Source of the DNA: Sordariomycetes sp. S80-01Y
Lineage: Eukaryota > Ascomycota > Sordariomycetes
Reading direction: 5' to 3'
NCBI GenBank assembly: GCA_037042185.1
Contig: JAXQJY010000030.1
Span: 372,001 to 436,000 of the forward strand
DNA length: 64,000 nucleotides
Shown here: positions 11,901 to 22,082 of the stretch, piece after piece
Layout: every line of letters starts with the position of its first letter
Position numbering within the stretch: the first letter of the stretch is position 1
Position numbers and translations under genes: made by a program
The notes under the pieces: model-generated
The model's database searches: none
What the model was told of the DNA's origin: nothing
What the model saw: only the letters and a program-made list of their open reading frames with translations

Positions 11901-12101
11901 CCGCAAATCAGGACGTCCGAGACCCAGCCAGCACCGAGCCAGGGACCAGTGCCGGCCATCATGTCGAGTCAAGGACCGGTTCTGGAAAGTTCGCAGAATC
12001 AGCCGAGGGGTGGAACGACGATGAGTCAGGTTGTGCCGGGAGCATTTGGCGGGGATAGAAAGAAGGCGAAAAAGAATAAGAAAAAGAGCGGCTTCCGCTG
12101 A
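8935..12101 (+). CDS. RRN6-like RNA polymerase I core-factor subunit
   Basis: Two exons (8935-9067, 9118-12101) give 1038 aa. Rrn6, with Rrn7 and Rrn11, forms the core factor that recruits RNA polymerase I to rDNA promoters. The start MAEARRFADLKYGHAGTLTY fits the N-terminal pattern of fungal Rrn6 proteins. The middle (about 110-500) is beta-rich and propeller-like, with repeated strand-turn stretches such as SVRYLILIELG-like and LCVVDECGYWTLWNL. A helical region follows (about 550-760). The tail is Ser/Pro-rich and then strongly basic (KRPVFKRRGF; terminal KKAKKNKKKSGFR), as in fungal RRN6-like proteins. The 50-nt intron is canonical, and splicing opens one frame to the end. Primary sequence of this family is weakly conserved, so the call rests on overall pattern. 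Confidence 0.78.
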
Positions 12102-12534
12102 TGGACTCGGGCTTGTCGATATCCAATCACACACGTTAGATGAATGTCTCTACAAGGCTGGCAATGAAGCGCTGGATTGTGTAGCGCAACTTCTCATCCA
12201 CTAATTACCAACCATAACATATACTACTACATACCCTAATTTCTCTTCCCTGTCCTATTCTTCGATTGCTCATTCTCGACGAAGTTAATGCGTGCTCGCA
12301 AGTATAAAATAAAAACAAGGGTTCCAGATCTCCATTGAGCTTTTTGCCCCCTTTCGCCCCTATGTCTAGGCGGCAGCGGAGCCCACTATGCCAGCTATAG
12401 TAATTGCGGGTAGCCGCGGGGCCGCTCAAACTCACTCTCAACATGAACCTCATAAATCTCACCCAACCCACCACGACAACTGAAACGCACCCTCAACCAC
12501 AGTAACAGCTGTTATCTCATAAAACGGCTTCAAA
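12102..12534. other. Spacer between the RRN6-like gene and the PITH gene
   Basis: Downstream region of one plus-strand gene and promoter/leader of the next. A run of CATAACATATACTACTACATA (12213-12233) looks like 3'-end A/T sequence. No gene is visible. Confidence 0.45.
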
Positions 12535-13273
12535 ATGTCACACTGCCATGATGAACACGCCGGCCACGGCCACGGCGATCACGACCACGAACACGACCAC
12601 TCAGATGACATCACACCCGCCATCCAGTTCTCCCTGTACGAGCAAGTCAACTTTGACGAGATCACGACCCTCAACGAATCCGTGCGTGATTCAGGCAAGA
12701 AGGTCGTCAAGAAGACTTGGGCCGAGAGGCTGGACGTCGAGCCGGAGCTGGAGAGCGACGCCGACGAGCAGCTGCTCATGACGGTGCCGTAAGCCGCCCG
12801 CCCCCTTTAACCCCCCTTTTTCTCTGCCTTATGACCGGCCTGCTGACGCGCTGAGAAGGTTCACGGCCCAGGTCAAGCTCCACTCCATTCTCATCCGCAC
12901 ATCCCCCTCGGACAGCGCCCCGCGCACTTTGCATCTGCACATCAACCGCGACGACCTGGACTTCGACGCCGCCACCGAGACCAAGCCCGTGCAGACGCTC
13001 GAGCTGAGCCAGACGTCGGACGTGCAGGAGATACCCGTCAAGCGAGCGCTCTTCGGCAAGGTGCACAGGCTGGTGCTGTTCTTTGAGGATAACTTTGGCG
13101 AGGACGTGAGTCGGGTGAGCTACATCGGGTTCAAGGGGGAGTGGACCAAGCTGGGCAAGGCGCCGGCGAATATCCTGTACGAGGCGGCGCCGCAGCCAGG
13201 GGATCATAGTCTGAAGGGCACGAGTGTGAATAAGATGGGCAGTAATATTGGGGGAGGAGGGTCAGGGCAATGA
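12535..13273 (+). CDS. PITH domain-containing protein
   Basis: Two exons (12535-12788, 12859-13273) give 222 aa. The PITH domain is the proteasome-interacting module of thioredoxin-like TXNL1; stand-alone PITH proteins of about 210 aa occur widely, and their role is not settled. The N-terminus is His/Asp-rich (about residues 3-24, with HGHGDHDHEHDH) and could bind metal, which is inference. The domain proper starts near FSLYEQVNFDEITTLNES and shows VKLHSILIRTS, then LHLHINRDDLDF, then HRLVLFFEDNFGED and VSYIGFKGEW, as in the family. The 70-nt intron falls inside the Pro codon before FTAQVK. Confidence 0.9.
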
Positions 13274-14215
13274 GGATATTAGTTTAAGTCTCTCCATGGC
13301 TAGGGTTAATCCTGTGGGGTTGTATCTATGCAGTGTACTAGACTTTGGCTGATGCCAGTCTCAATAGGTACGTGTATCCTTGATCGCGATGTCAGTCGTG
13401 CATGCCATGATAAGACGGCTTAGGAAGACAAGTGAAAAGGCACAAAAGCATTTATGAACTTGCGCGTGCGCTCGTGTTGCCTCGTATGAGTCAGGAAGCC
13501 TCCGTCCGCAAACATTGGCTTGCGGCTTGGTAAGGCAATCCGCTGAGAAGTATTTACGTGTTATCGGATAAAGCAGAGCGCTCGTGTGCTTGATCTTTGA
13601 GTTGAGCGCGCAAATCAACCCCTGGCGTGCCTAGCTGTGTACTGTTCGATTGCTGGCCTCCAGACGACAAGGCACATCTGAAAACTAGGGATCTGAGACA
13701 ACTGTTTGGCCTCAATTGGTTGCCTCAACTGGGTCCATGGTTCTATTGGGCTAAATAGCGAGAGGGGAAGCACACATTCACAGGTGTTCGGTCTAACATG
13801 GACTAACACCTTCTCTCATGTCTCAGCATCCCATGCTGCAGCAAAATGGCACCGGACCAACAAGCTCTAGGTATCCAAAGTAGTCTCAAGCAGGTTCTGC
13901 GCGGCACTGGCACCTGCGGCCATGCACCAACGGCAACGAATCATAGGGTCGCCTCCTGACCGGTCTGCACCTCACTGGATTTGGCCTAGAACGTTCTGAG
14001 TACGTATGTTGGTAGTACACGTTGCGGATGATCACAAACTGAAGTCTAGTCCCTTGTCATTCTGGATTTCCTTGCTTCTTTCCCCTCTCGCGTATTTTTA
14101 TGCAGCCTTCTTCTCTCGCATTACCTTGCTCTAAGCACCCATCAATGAGGACGGCGGCCTACGAACGGCTTGTGAGACCCAAAAAGGACACAATTTGCAT
14201 AAAAAGTCCCTCGAA
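13274..14215. other. Gene-free stretch before the BTB gene
   Basis: About 0.9 kb between two plus-strand genes. Only short frames without family resemblance occur on either strand. The last 200 bases should be the promoter and leader of the BTB gene; CT-rich runs lie near 14060-14130. Confidence 0.45.
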
Positions 14216-15143
14216 ATGGAAGGTGATTCGGTAAACCGTTCATCTGCCCTCGACACGTCTAGTAAGGCCGCGCCGGCGCCCTACAGCTCGTTAGTGCTCC
14301 CCTAAGTGCCAGGTTTCTTGAGCCTCCAGGGCTAACTGATCACCCAGATACGCCTCTTCTGAAAGTTTCACCTTCTTCGTCGGCCCGGAGAGGGAAAGAT
14401 TTGTTCTCCCTGCTGATCTAGTTGCGCAGCTTTCACCGAAGCTACATGCGCTTGTACACAACGGCCTCAAGGAGTCAAAAGAGAAGGCCGTAGACTGGGG
14501 ACACGAAGATCGAGAGGTTTTCTTCCGGTTTGGCGATTTTGCCTTCAAAGGCCACTATGCAGTGCCTCCAATGCCGTCCGAGTCTCAGGCCATGGATATC
14601 TCTCCCCTGAAAGATGACTTGGCGGCGTTTCCGACGAGGAAGAAGAAAAGAAATAGAGGCAGACTGCTGCCGGCGGATGTTTCGCTTCCGACTCGACCTA
14701 TCTCGGACGCTGAGGATCGAAAAGAACAGAATCTGTGCGAAACGGTGGAGAAGGCCGCTTCTACTGAACCTTACGACTTCGGAATCATTCACGCCCAGGT
14801 GTATATATTTGCGGATTACCACGGAATTGAGGGCCTGAAGAGCTTGAGTTTGGGCCACTTGAGTGACCAGCTGCGGATCGCTAACATGTCCGATCGCGCC
14901 CGAGGAGGGTTCGTTGAGCTTGTGAGATACACCCTCAACAACATCAGCGATAGCGAGAAGCAAGCTGACCCGATCAAAACGCTGATGATCACCCACTGTG
15001 TGCGTTGGTACGACCACCTTATCAATGATGCGGACTTTCAGGAGCTCCTGACGCCAGAACTCTCCGTGGGCTTGCTGAAAATGATACGCCCTGCAAATCC
15101 GGTCATGGACGGAGTCTACTCCCCAGCGGATAGTCTCTACTAG
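14216..15143 (+). CDS. BTB/POZ-like domain protein
   Basis: Two exons (14216-14289, 14348-15143) give 289 aa. The stretch from SSESFTFFVGPERERFVLP through LHALVHNGLKES and DREVFFRFGDFAFKGHY has the order of a fungal BTB domain: strand, ligand-specific loop, then dimer-interface helices. A linker of about 60 residues is partly basic (FPTRKKKRNRGR) and may act as a nuclear signal. After it, YDFGIIHAQVYIFADYHGIEGL and LGHLSDQLRI match the BTB C-terminal helices found in fungal KLHL-like small BTB proteins. The 58-nt intron is canonical. Such proteins often act as Cullin-3 adaptors; the partner here is unknown. Confidence 0.75.
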
Positions 15144-15361
15144 ATGAATGAACGGGTATCTGATTCAGAGGATTGCAGCTAAAGCCGTTGAGCTGTCGAG
15201 AGATCAGTGGTTGAGTGGTTGGAAGAGTGGGGGGAGTTCGGGGCCCCTTTGTAAGCCCGTCCGCACAAGCATTCAAGTCGAAGATACGTCCTTTTGCTCG
15301 AACATCCAAGATTAGAAGAAATTTCCTCTTCTCCATGCTAGATTCCGGTCCCTGCCTCTAT

Positions 15362-17030
15362 TTAGATGATGCCGTCGACAGTCAGAGTCCCCGACTTCGT
15401 GGTCATGTACTCGCTCACGGCAATGTCCTTTCCAGCCTCCTTGCCGTACCCCGACTCCTTGATTCCTCCAAACGGCGTTTCAGCGGCCGAGGAGTTTCCT
15501 GGCCTGGTGTGAGCACTCGGAACGAACGCGCCGGGGACGGGTAACAACTCACCTGTGTTGAGCCCAATCATGCCTGCCTCCAGGTTCTCAAACATGCGCC
15601 AGATGCGATCGACGTTCTTTGTGAAGGCGTAGCTCGCGAGGCCCATCGGGGTGTCGTTGGCCATCTTGACGGCCTCGTCCTCGGTCTCGAACTTGTAAAA
15701 GGCCGTGATGGGCGCAAAGCACTCCTCGCAGGACACCAACGTCTCGGGGGTCATGTCGGCAAGGATCGTCGGCTCGAAGAAATAACCCCCCTCTCCTCCT
15801 TTGGGAGAAAGACGGCGTCCGCCGGTGACGACTCGAGCGCCGCGGGCCACGGCGTCCTTGACGAGACGCTCGGCGCGGTCGACACTCTCGGGCTTGGTGA
15901 CGGGGCCGAGAGTAGTTCCCTCTGCCGCGCCATGTCCGACGACGAGCTTGGCGGACTCTTCGGCAAACCGCTGGATGAACTTGTCGTAGATTCCAGCCTG
16001 CACGATGAAGCGGTTGACGGTGATGCAGGCCTGCCCGGCGTGGCGCCACTTAAGCCCGACTAGTTCTTTGAGCGCGGCTTCAATATCGGCATCGTCAAAG
16101 ATCAAACAGGGGCAGTTTCCTCCAAGCTCGAGCACCACCTTCTTCAACCCCCCACTGCAATGGTTCGCGACTAGCTTGCCGACTCGAGTCGAGCCGGTAA
16201 AGGTCACCTTCTTGACAAGCTCATGCTTGCAGAGGGTCTCACTGAGCGAAGGCGTGTTCTCCAGGCTCGTGGGCAAGATATTGAGGACACCATCCGGGAA
16301 ACCGGCCTCGGTCGCCAGTTTTGCCAGTGCCATGGCCGTGACGGGGGTCTCGGGCGACGGCTTGATGACCATAGTACATCCCGCCGCCAACGCCGCGCCA
16401 GCCTTGCGCAGAACCATGGCTACGGGAAAGTTCCACGGCACAAGCGCAACAGCCACACCTAGGGGCTGCTTGAGAGTGAAGACGCGGCGATTCGGTGCCG
16501 AGGGCTGGAAGCAGGCTCCTTGGATGCGCTCCGCCTCGCCGGCAAACCACGAGACGAAGGTCAAGGCATAGTCCATCTCGCCAATGGCCTCATTGTAGGG
16601 CTTTCCGGTTTCGTAGACGAGGAGGGTGGCGAGGTCGGCCTTGTGCTCCTTGATCAAGGCGTCCCATTTGAGAAGCCATTGCGCGCGGGCCCGCGGCGAG
16701 GTTTTGCGGAAGGATTGAAAGGCATTGTGGGCGGTCTGGACGGCGACCTCAACATCTTCGGGCGCGTTGTCGGTGACCTTAGCCCAAAGCTTGCCGTTCC
16801 CAGGATCTGGAAGTGTGAGCGAATGCCGACGTCGGTGTTCATGTGGACATCTGGAGAGCCTCACCTAGAACATCGAAGGTTTTGCCAGAGCCAGCTCTGA
16901 CTTTCTTGGCACCGATGTAGGAGTCGGTGATGAACAGGTCAGGTCGAGAGAGCTAACGACGTGTCATCAGCATAGACTACAGCATAGTGGTGTAGGGCCT
17001 GCTCACCTTGAAAGGCAGCGTCTCCGTCAT
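15362..17030 (-). CDS. Aldehyde dehydrogenase, succinate-semialdehyde dehydrogenase type
   Basis: Four exons (17030-17007, 16952-16865, 16806-15553, 15498-15362) give 500 aa. The enzyme should oxidise an aldehyde to its acid with NAD(P). Family marks are VPWNFPVAM (161-169), the cofactor loop FTGSTRVGK (240-248), the general base Glu264 in LELGG and the nucleophile Cys298 in HAGQAC. The C-terminal PFGGIKESGYGKE is typical of the GabD/SSADH branch. The first exon codes only eight residues. The last intron (54 nt) keeps the frame open if retained and would add 18 residues at GLNTG. The divergent neighbour is an SDR reductase 663 bp away, which suggests a shared oxidation pathway. The true substrate is not certain; other semialdehydes fit equally well. 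Confidence 0.88.
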
Positions 17031-17693
17031 TTTGAAGGGACTTTCACTTGATGCTCAGAACGGTTGCCAACCAGGTAGAAAGTCAAATTACAAGGCAGAT
17101 GGCACTTTGTCAGAATGACGCTGCGGTGATCCGATACCTCGGCTGAGCAGAGGTTCCCTGCGGTGCGGACTCGGACCTGTCATTTCGGCTACTTGAATCT
17201 GTCGTGGTGGACAGCGGAGGCAGATAAGAGGATCAGAGGTGGCTGCCGTGACGTTGATTGCGGGGGGGTTAAAGACAGCGGGGTATCCGTTACAGGGGGA
17301 TGAGGGGGGGCAGATGCACGTCGTTCCACTTCAGTTGGCACCACTGGCGGACAGTCGCAGTAGCCTTTGCGGCATGACGGGGGGTCCTGAAGTGCCCCTC
17401 AGCGCTGAGTGTGAAGTGGCTTCAGGACGTGGCCTGTGGTGTCGTCGATCACGGACGGGTGCCCGTCACTCGGGGCTCTTCTGCATCTGCTGCGACGTGC
17501 ATCTGCTCAGCCTGGCGAGCAGTTTGGTTTCTTGAGTGTTCCAAAGGCTTCTGCAAGTCCGAGCTGCCTAAGAAGCAGTGTTCTGGCCCAACGGTAACGC
17601 CTCTGTTTGATTTCGCACCACCCACAGCAGGACTCATCTGATAGCAAGACATCCATCCACCAACCTTCTTACCGGTGAACTCAAACATCTACG
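17031..17693. promoter_or_regulatory. Divergent promoter between the aldehyde dehydrogenase and the SDR
   Basis: The 663 bp between two divergent starts includes G-runs (about 17260-17310) and a CGGACTCGG direct-repeat motif near 17166-17174, of the kind bound by Zn2Cys6 regulators. The assignment of a regulator is inference. Short frames here show no family resemblance. Confidence 0.45.
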
Positions 17694-18636
17694 ATGGCAC
17701 GACTAGAGGGCAAAGTCGCCATAGTAACAGGTGTGTTGTCTGTGTAAGAGAGTTGCGGTCACGAGTAAAGCTAAGCGAGCACCTCTAGGCGCTGCCGCTG
17801 GCTTCGGTGAGGGCATCGCGAAGCACTTCGCTCAGGAGGGTGCCAAGGTCCTCGTGTGTGATGTCAGCGTTGAAGCTGGAGAAAAGGTCGCCGCGACATC
17901 GGAGGCCCTTGCCTTCCAGGAGATGAATGTCACGCGCGGGGACGACTGGCAGAAAGCCATCGACAAGGCCGTTCAGCTCTGGGGCAAGGTCGACATTCTG
18001 GTGAACAATGCCGGCACCACGTATCCCAACAAGGCGAGTCACTTCTTTCTCAGCTGTGAGCTGCACTGACTCTGGGACCAGAGCACCAACGACGTGACCG
18101 AGGCTGAGTTCGACAAAGTCATGGCTGTCAACATCAAGAGCGTCTACTTTGGGAGCAACGCCTTCACCGCACAGGTCAAGAAGCAAGGCACCGGCGGCGC
18201 CATGGTCAACATTGCCTCCGTCGGAGCGCACCGTCCGCGGCCTGGCCTCGTCTGGTACAACGCCTCCAAGGCCGCCATCGCCAACGTGAGTAGAAAAAAA
18301 AAATTTACACCTGCCGTTGATCGTCGCGGCGCCGTTTCTTCACCAACCACCGCTAATGCAACGGACCCCTAGGCCACCATGGGGCTCGCCGCAGAGTATG
18401 GCCCAGACAGGATCCGCGTCAACTCCATCTGCCCCCTGGCCACCATGACGGGGCTGCTACCTAGCTTCATCGGCAAGGAGATCACGCCAGAAGTGCAAAA
18501 GGCCCTCGGGAACGTGCCACTCGGACGCATGGGCGAGATCCAGGACGTGACCCGTGCGGCCGTCTTCCTTGCAAGCGAGGAGGCCTCGTTCATTACGGGC
18601 GTCAACCTGGACGTCGACGGCGGACGGGCCATTTAG
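17694..18636 (+). CDS. Short-chain dehydrogenase/reductase, classical type, with a GC-AG intron
   Basis: Four exons (17694-17730, 17789-18033, 18082-18285, 18373-18636) give 249 aa. Classical SDRs reduce ketones or oxidise alcohols with NAD(P). The cofactor motif TGAAAGFG is at residues 12-19, NNAG follows the central strand, and the active-site stretch is NIASVGAHRPRPGLVWYNASK, with Ser, Tyr and Lys in the usual spacing. The C-terminus LDVDGGRAI is typical of the FabG-like group. Intron 2 has a GCGAGT donor rather than GT; no GT donor keeps the frame, so a GC-AG intron is required. A homopolymer of nine or ten A lies just inside intron 3. The gene is divergent from the aldehyde dehydrogenase and convergent with the sugar transporter. 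Confidence 0.88.
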
Positions 18637-19597
18637 AGTTTAGTCGCTTGCATATCTTCATCACCTTCATGTGCCAGGAATGGCTGCGCACCGCCCGCGT
18701 GTCGGCTGCGCTTGTCTCGGATCGTGTGCAGGAGCTTGCTTAGGATGTTGGTACGCTTCCGTACATTAATATTCAAGTTGGGCATTGACTTGACGGTTTC
18801 GGATTGCCAGTTTTGGAATTACTTTCTCTTTTAGTACGCGGAACGCTGCTTGGCTGCGGGAGGGTAAATCCACTCTCCAGGCAATTTTCTTCCTGACAGC
18901 TGTGGCGGCTCGGCGAGACATTGGTTGGCCATCGGCTTTTCGATACCTGACAGAACCCCGTGGTCGGCCCTCGCTAGCAAGCTGCGTCTTCATAAATTCC
19001 CTCGACCTCGGATCTTCGTTCGCGGGACCGGGGTTGCGCTGCCGGGACCCAGACACGATCCTGGTCCGTAGCGCAGGGAATCCTATGGCTTCGCCCGGCG
19101 CGCGCCCAATCGCATGGGCAAATCGCGAAACGGGCCTTTCAAGCATGCGAGCATCTCGTCGACCTGATACGATTCTGAAGTGTATGGTTTACGTATTCCG
19201 AGCTGGACGACCGGAGCCGGCTGGTGCGGTGGTGCGGGCCATCCCAAACCTCCCTGTCGGTCTATGGCTTGCAGGATGCAACCCGTCACGCCTGTGCTTT
19301 GGAACCGAGGGGGGATTTGGAGTAAACTCCATTTTGCCTGCATTTCTTCACGGCTCAGTGGAAAGTAGGTTTGGAGCTGCCCTGGGCGCCAGGACTTGCT
19401 TGTCAGATCAGGTGAATTACGCAACTTGGCCAAGTGTATCGATATTGGTATTGTCTTCTTCATCAAGCTCTACTCTACAAAGTTCGTGACAGAATGTTAA
19501 CATATTATGACTATTTAATATTCGATGCGAAAGTCCCGGTTCATCAGAGACCATTGTCCGCGTCGCACCATCACCCCAACATGCCGCTGTTCCGGGT
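18637..19597. other. Convergent gene-free stretch before the transporter 3' end
   Basis: About 1 kb between the ends of the SDR and transporter genes. A plus-strand frame of 195 codons (18902-19489) has no recognisable domain and no expression signals I can see, so it is not called. Probably 3' sequence. Confidence 0.4.
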
Positions 19598-21413
19598 CTA
19601 CTCCTTGGTCTCGCCCTTGCTGGTGTCGCTGGGCTCAATCTCGCGAGGCGAGCTGGCTGCCGTAGTATCCTTAGTGGCTTCGCCCTGAACCAGCTGGCGG
19701 TCCAGAGCGGCCTTCTCTTCGTCGGTCGCGTCGTTGACGTGCACGGCGACTTCATCGCCAAACTGCTTGCCAATCTCCTCCAGAGACAGCCGCGCAGTCT
19801 CGGGCCAGTAGAAGTAGATCGCGACCACAAAGAAGACGCTCCAGCAGATGACGACCAAGAAGTACTTCCAACCGACAGCCGCGAATCCGATCGGCGCCGT
19901 CTGGAGAAGAATGAGGGTCGCTGCCCAGCGTCAGTAAATTGAAATCAATCTACAGTCCCAGTCCAGCAACTTACACGCATACTGTCCGAACAGGGAGAAG
20001 CTCATGCCAATCGACCGGATCTCCGTCGGGAAGATCTCGGAAACGTAGAGATACATTGTCGTGTTGCAGAAGGTGCCCTGGAAGCTGAGATAGAGGAACA
20101 TGAACAGCACGCCGATGGCGTTGCCAGCTTGGTTGCTGGTGCCGGCGTACTGGGCGATCATGGCCGACATGATCGAGGTGGTGATTATGATGCCGATGAA
20201 TCCCGTCATGTACATCTTGCGTCGAGAGTTGACCTTGTCGTGCAGCCACGCTCCGAGGGGGTTGTAGATGACACCCGCGGTGGTGAGCCAGAGAGCAGCG
20301 AGAAGAAGCGGCATGTATCCGGTCTGGCCAAGACTGGTGTACAGAATGACGGCGTAGTTGTTCTGCGAGTGTCAGCATTTTCAGTCAGGTTCGCAATGTG
20401 CTTGAGCTTACGATGATGAGCGGGCCGCCGAACTCGGCTCCCCATTGCGTGAGGAAGCCAATGATCATGCGCTTGCGATAACTCTTCTTCTGGAACACGG
20501 CCTTCCAGGCCTTGCCACCAAAGGTCGACAGCTTGTCGGCGTCAAGCTGCAGCTGCTTCTCGATCTGGTAGAATTCCTCCTTGGCAACCAAGTTGTCGGG
20601 ATCGTCGGTCGCCCTTCGAAGACGCTCAATGACAGTCCAGGCTTCCTCTTTGAAGCCCTTGGACATCAGCCATCTCGGCGAGCGCGGCACCCAGGGCGAT
20701 CCAAGAAGCAGGATGACGGGCGGGAAGACTTGGAACGCCAGAGGGAAGCGCCAGCCGAACTCCAGGTTCTCTGAGAAGTAGACCGCGAAGCCTATCCAGG
20801 ACGAGAGCATGTATCCGAACACGAGGAAGATGGCGTGGTGACCGACGAGCCAGCCGCGGGCGAGGGGGCTGGAGATTTCAGACAGATACATGGGAGTGAC
20901 GGTGGACATGAGGCCGATGCACATGCCCATGATCCATCGACCTGCCTGGAACATGCTGAAGGCATTGTCAGTGTTACGCTGTTTACCTTCCGCGTGAGGA
21001 CTTACGCGAGGTTCTGGGCAGCAGCCTGGAGCGTGCCGCCGAGGATACCAAGGCAGCATCCGATCTGAATGTTGCGAACACGGCCGAAGTAGTCGCAAGA
21101 CCACATCAGCAAGAGACAGGCGACAGCGCCGCCAGCCGAGAACAAGCCATTTGCCGTCGCAATGGCTGGAGTCGTTATGGTATCGTAGCCCTCCTCGCCG
21201 CTGGGAGGGAGGTTGAAGTACTGATACCAGCCCGGCTGGCCGATGGTGCTGCCGATGATGGACGCACCATATCCGTAGGTCTGTCGTTCCTTGTCAGAGA
21301 CCGGCGAGGACGCTATGGGCAGACCCTTCAAGAGGACTCACCGTGCCGCCGAGGGCAACAAAAGCAATAACTAGTCTGTTATACAGACTAGTCTGGTTTC
21401 CCGTTTTGGGCAT
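19598..21413 (-). CDS. Major facilitator superfamily sugar transporter
   Basis: Five exons (21413-21342, 21280-21006, 20955-20412, 20362-19975, 19920-19598) give 533 aa. It should be a 12-helix proton symporter for a sugar or related compound in the plasma membrane. Sugar-porter marks are SCDYFGRVRN after helix 2, GRWIMGMCIGLMSTVTPMYL with SEISSPLARG, then PRSPRWLMSKG in the middle loop, YVSEIFPTEIRSIG after helix 10 and PETARLSLEEI after helix 12. The first exon codes 24 residues and holds a perfect inverted repeat. All introns are GT-AG and 49-63 nt. Its divergent neighbour is a cyclase-family hydrolase. The substrate cannot be read from sequence; short N-termini of this kind occur in hexose and disaccharide porters. 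Confidence 0.9.
21370..21392. repeat. Perfect 10-bp inverted repeat inside the transporter start region
   Basis: ACTAGTCTGT and its exact reverse complement are separated by three bases. In the mRNA the hairpin would begin 21 nt after the A of the start codon. It lies wholly within coding exon 1. Confidence 0.85.
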
Positions 21414-22082
21414 GACGGCTGCCGCGAGCTGCTACCAGGCTCAATGTTACGACGTGTTCGGAAGGACTGTCAACAACGGGAAAAGAAAGAGAAAACAGAG
21501 GTTGGATCAAAATTTCAGAGGCCCAAAGCGGTCGAGCAGAGACGCGTCCCTGGATACCGACGGGGGGAAATAGCTTGCAGGACCCGGCGCAACTGATGCA
21601 GATTGTCGCTCTTCGATGTAACACCGCGCATCTACCGAATGAGACACCCCTCAGCGGCAAAGCAGGGTGATGGGAAGTATCGGCGTATTTTGGTCGCATT
21701 GGCAGATGAATGTCGCGGTCGAAGCGATGATCGCTCGGGTGTAATGCCTCCCCGGTCTCCAAACCTCCACCCTGTCGTTAGACGTCAACCTGGAGTTCCG
21801 CAGGGGAGAAAAGCTTGGCCAACGGCAAGTGGTCGAGGTGCCATTGCGGTGGGTCGAAGAGTGCGCCGCGCCGTACGGTCCGCATGGATCTAACAAGGGG
21901 CCCCTGCTATGTAGGACTGACGATCCTGACCTCGAGGGGAGACGGGGACTGAGAGAAGAGACAACATGCGAGTCCGGAAGGGGGGATCTCCCACCGGACG
22001 GGAACTCAGAGCTCTCTCACATTAGCATCCGGTCACCTGTGCAGCAGCTTTGTTGCAGGTACGCCCAACTTTATTCGACACA
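21414..22082. promoter_or_regulatory. Divergent promoter between the sugar transporter and the cyclase gene
   Basis: The 669 bp between divergent starts contains several CGG/CCG triplets in inverted or everted arrangement (TCCGGA near 21973, CCGGACGGG near 21996), typical of Zn2Cys6 targets. Specific sites are inference. No gene is visible. Confidence 0.45.

Noticed and set aside
18902-19489. A 195-codon plus-strand frame between convergent genes
   Set aside because: No domain, a Ser-run end and irregular composition suggest a chance frame.
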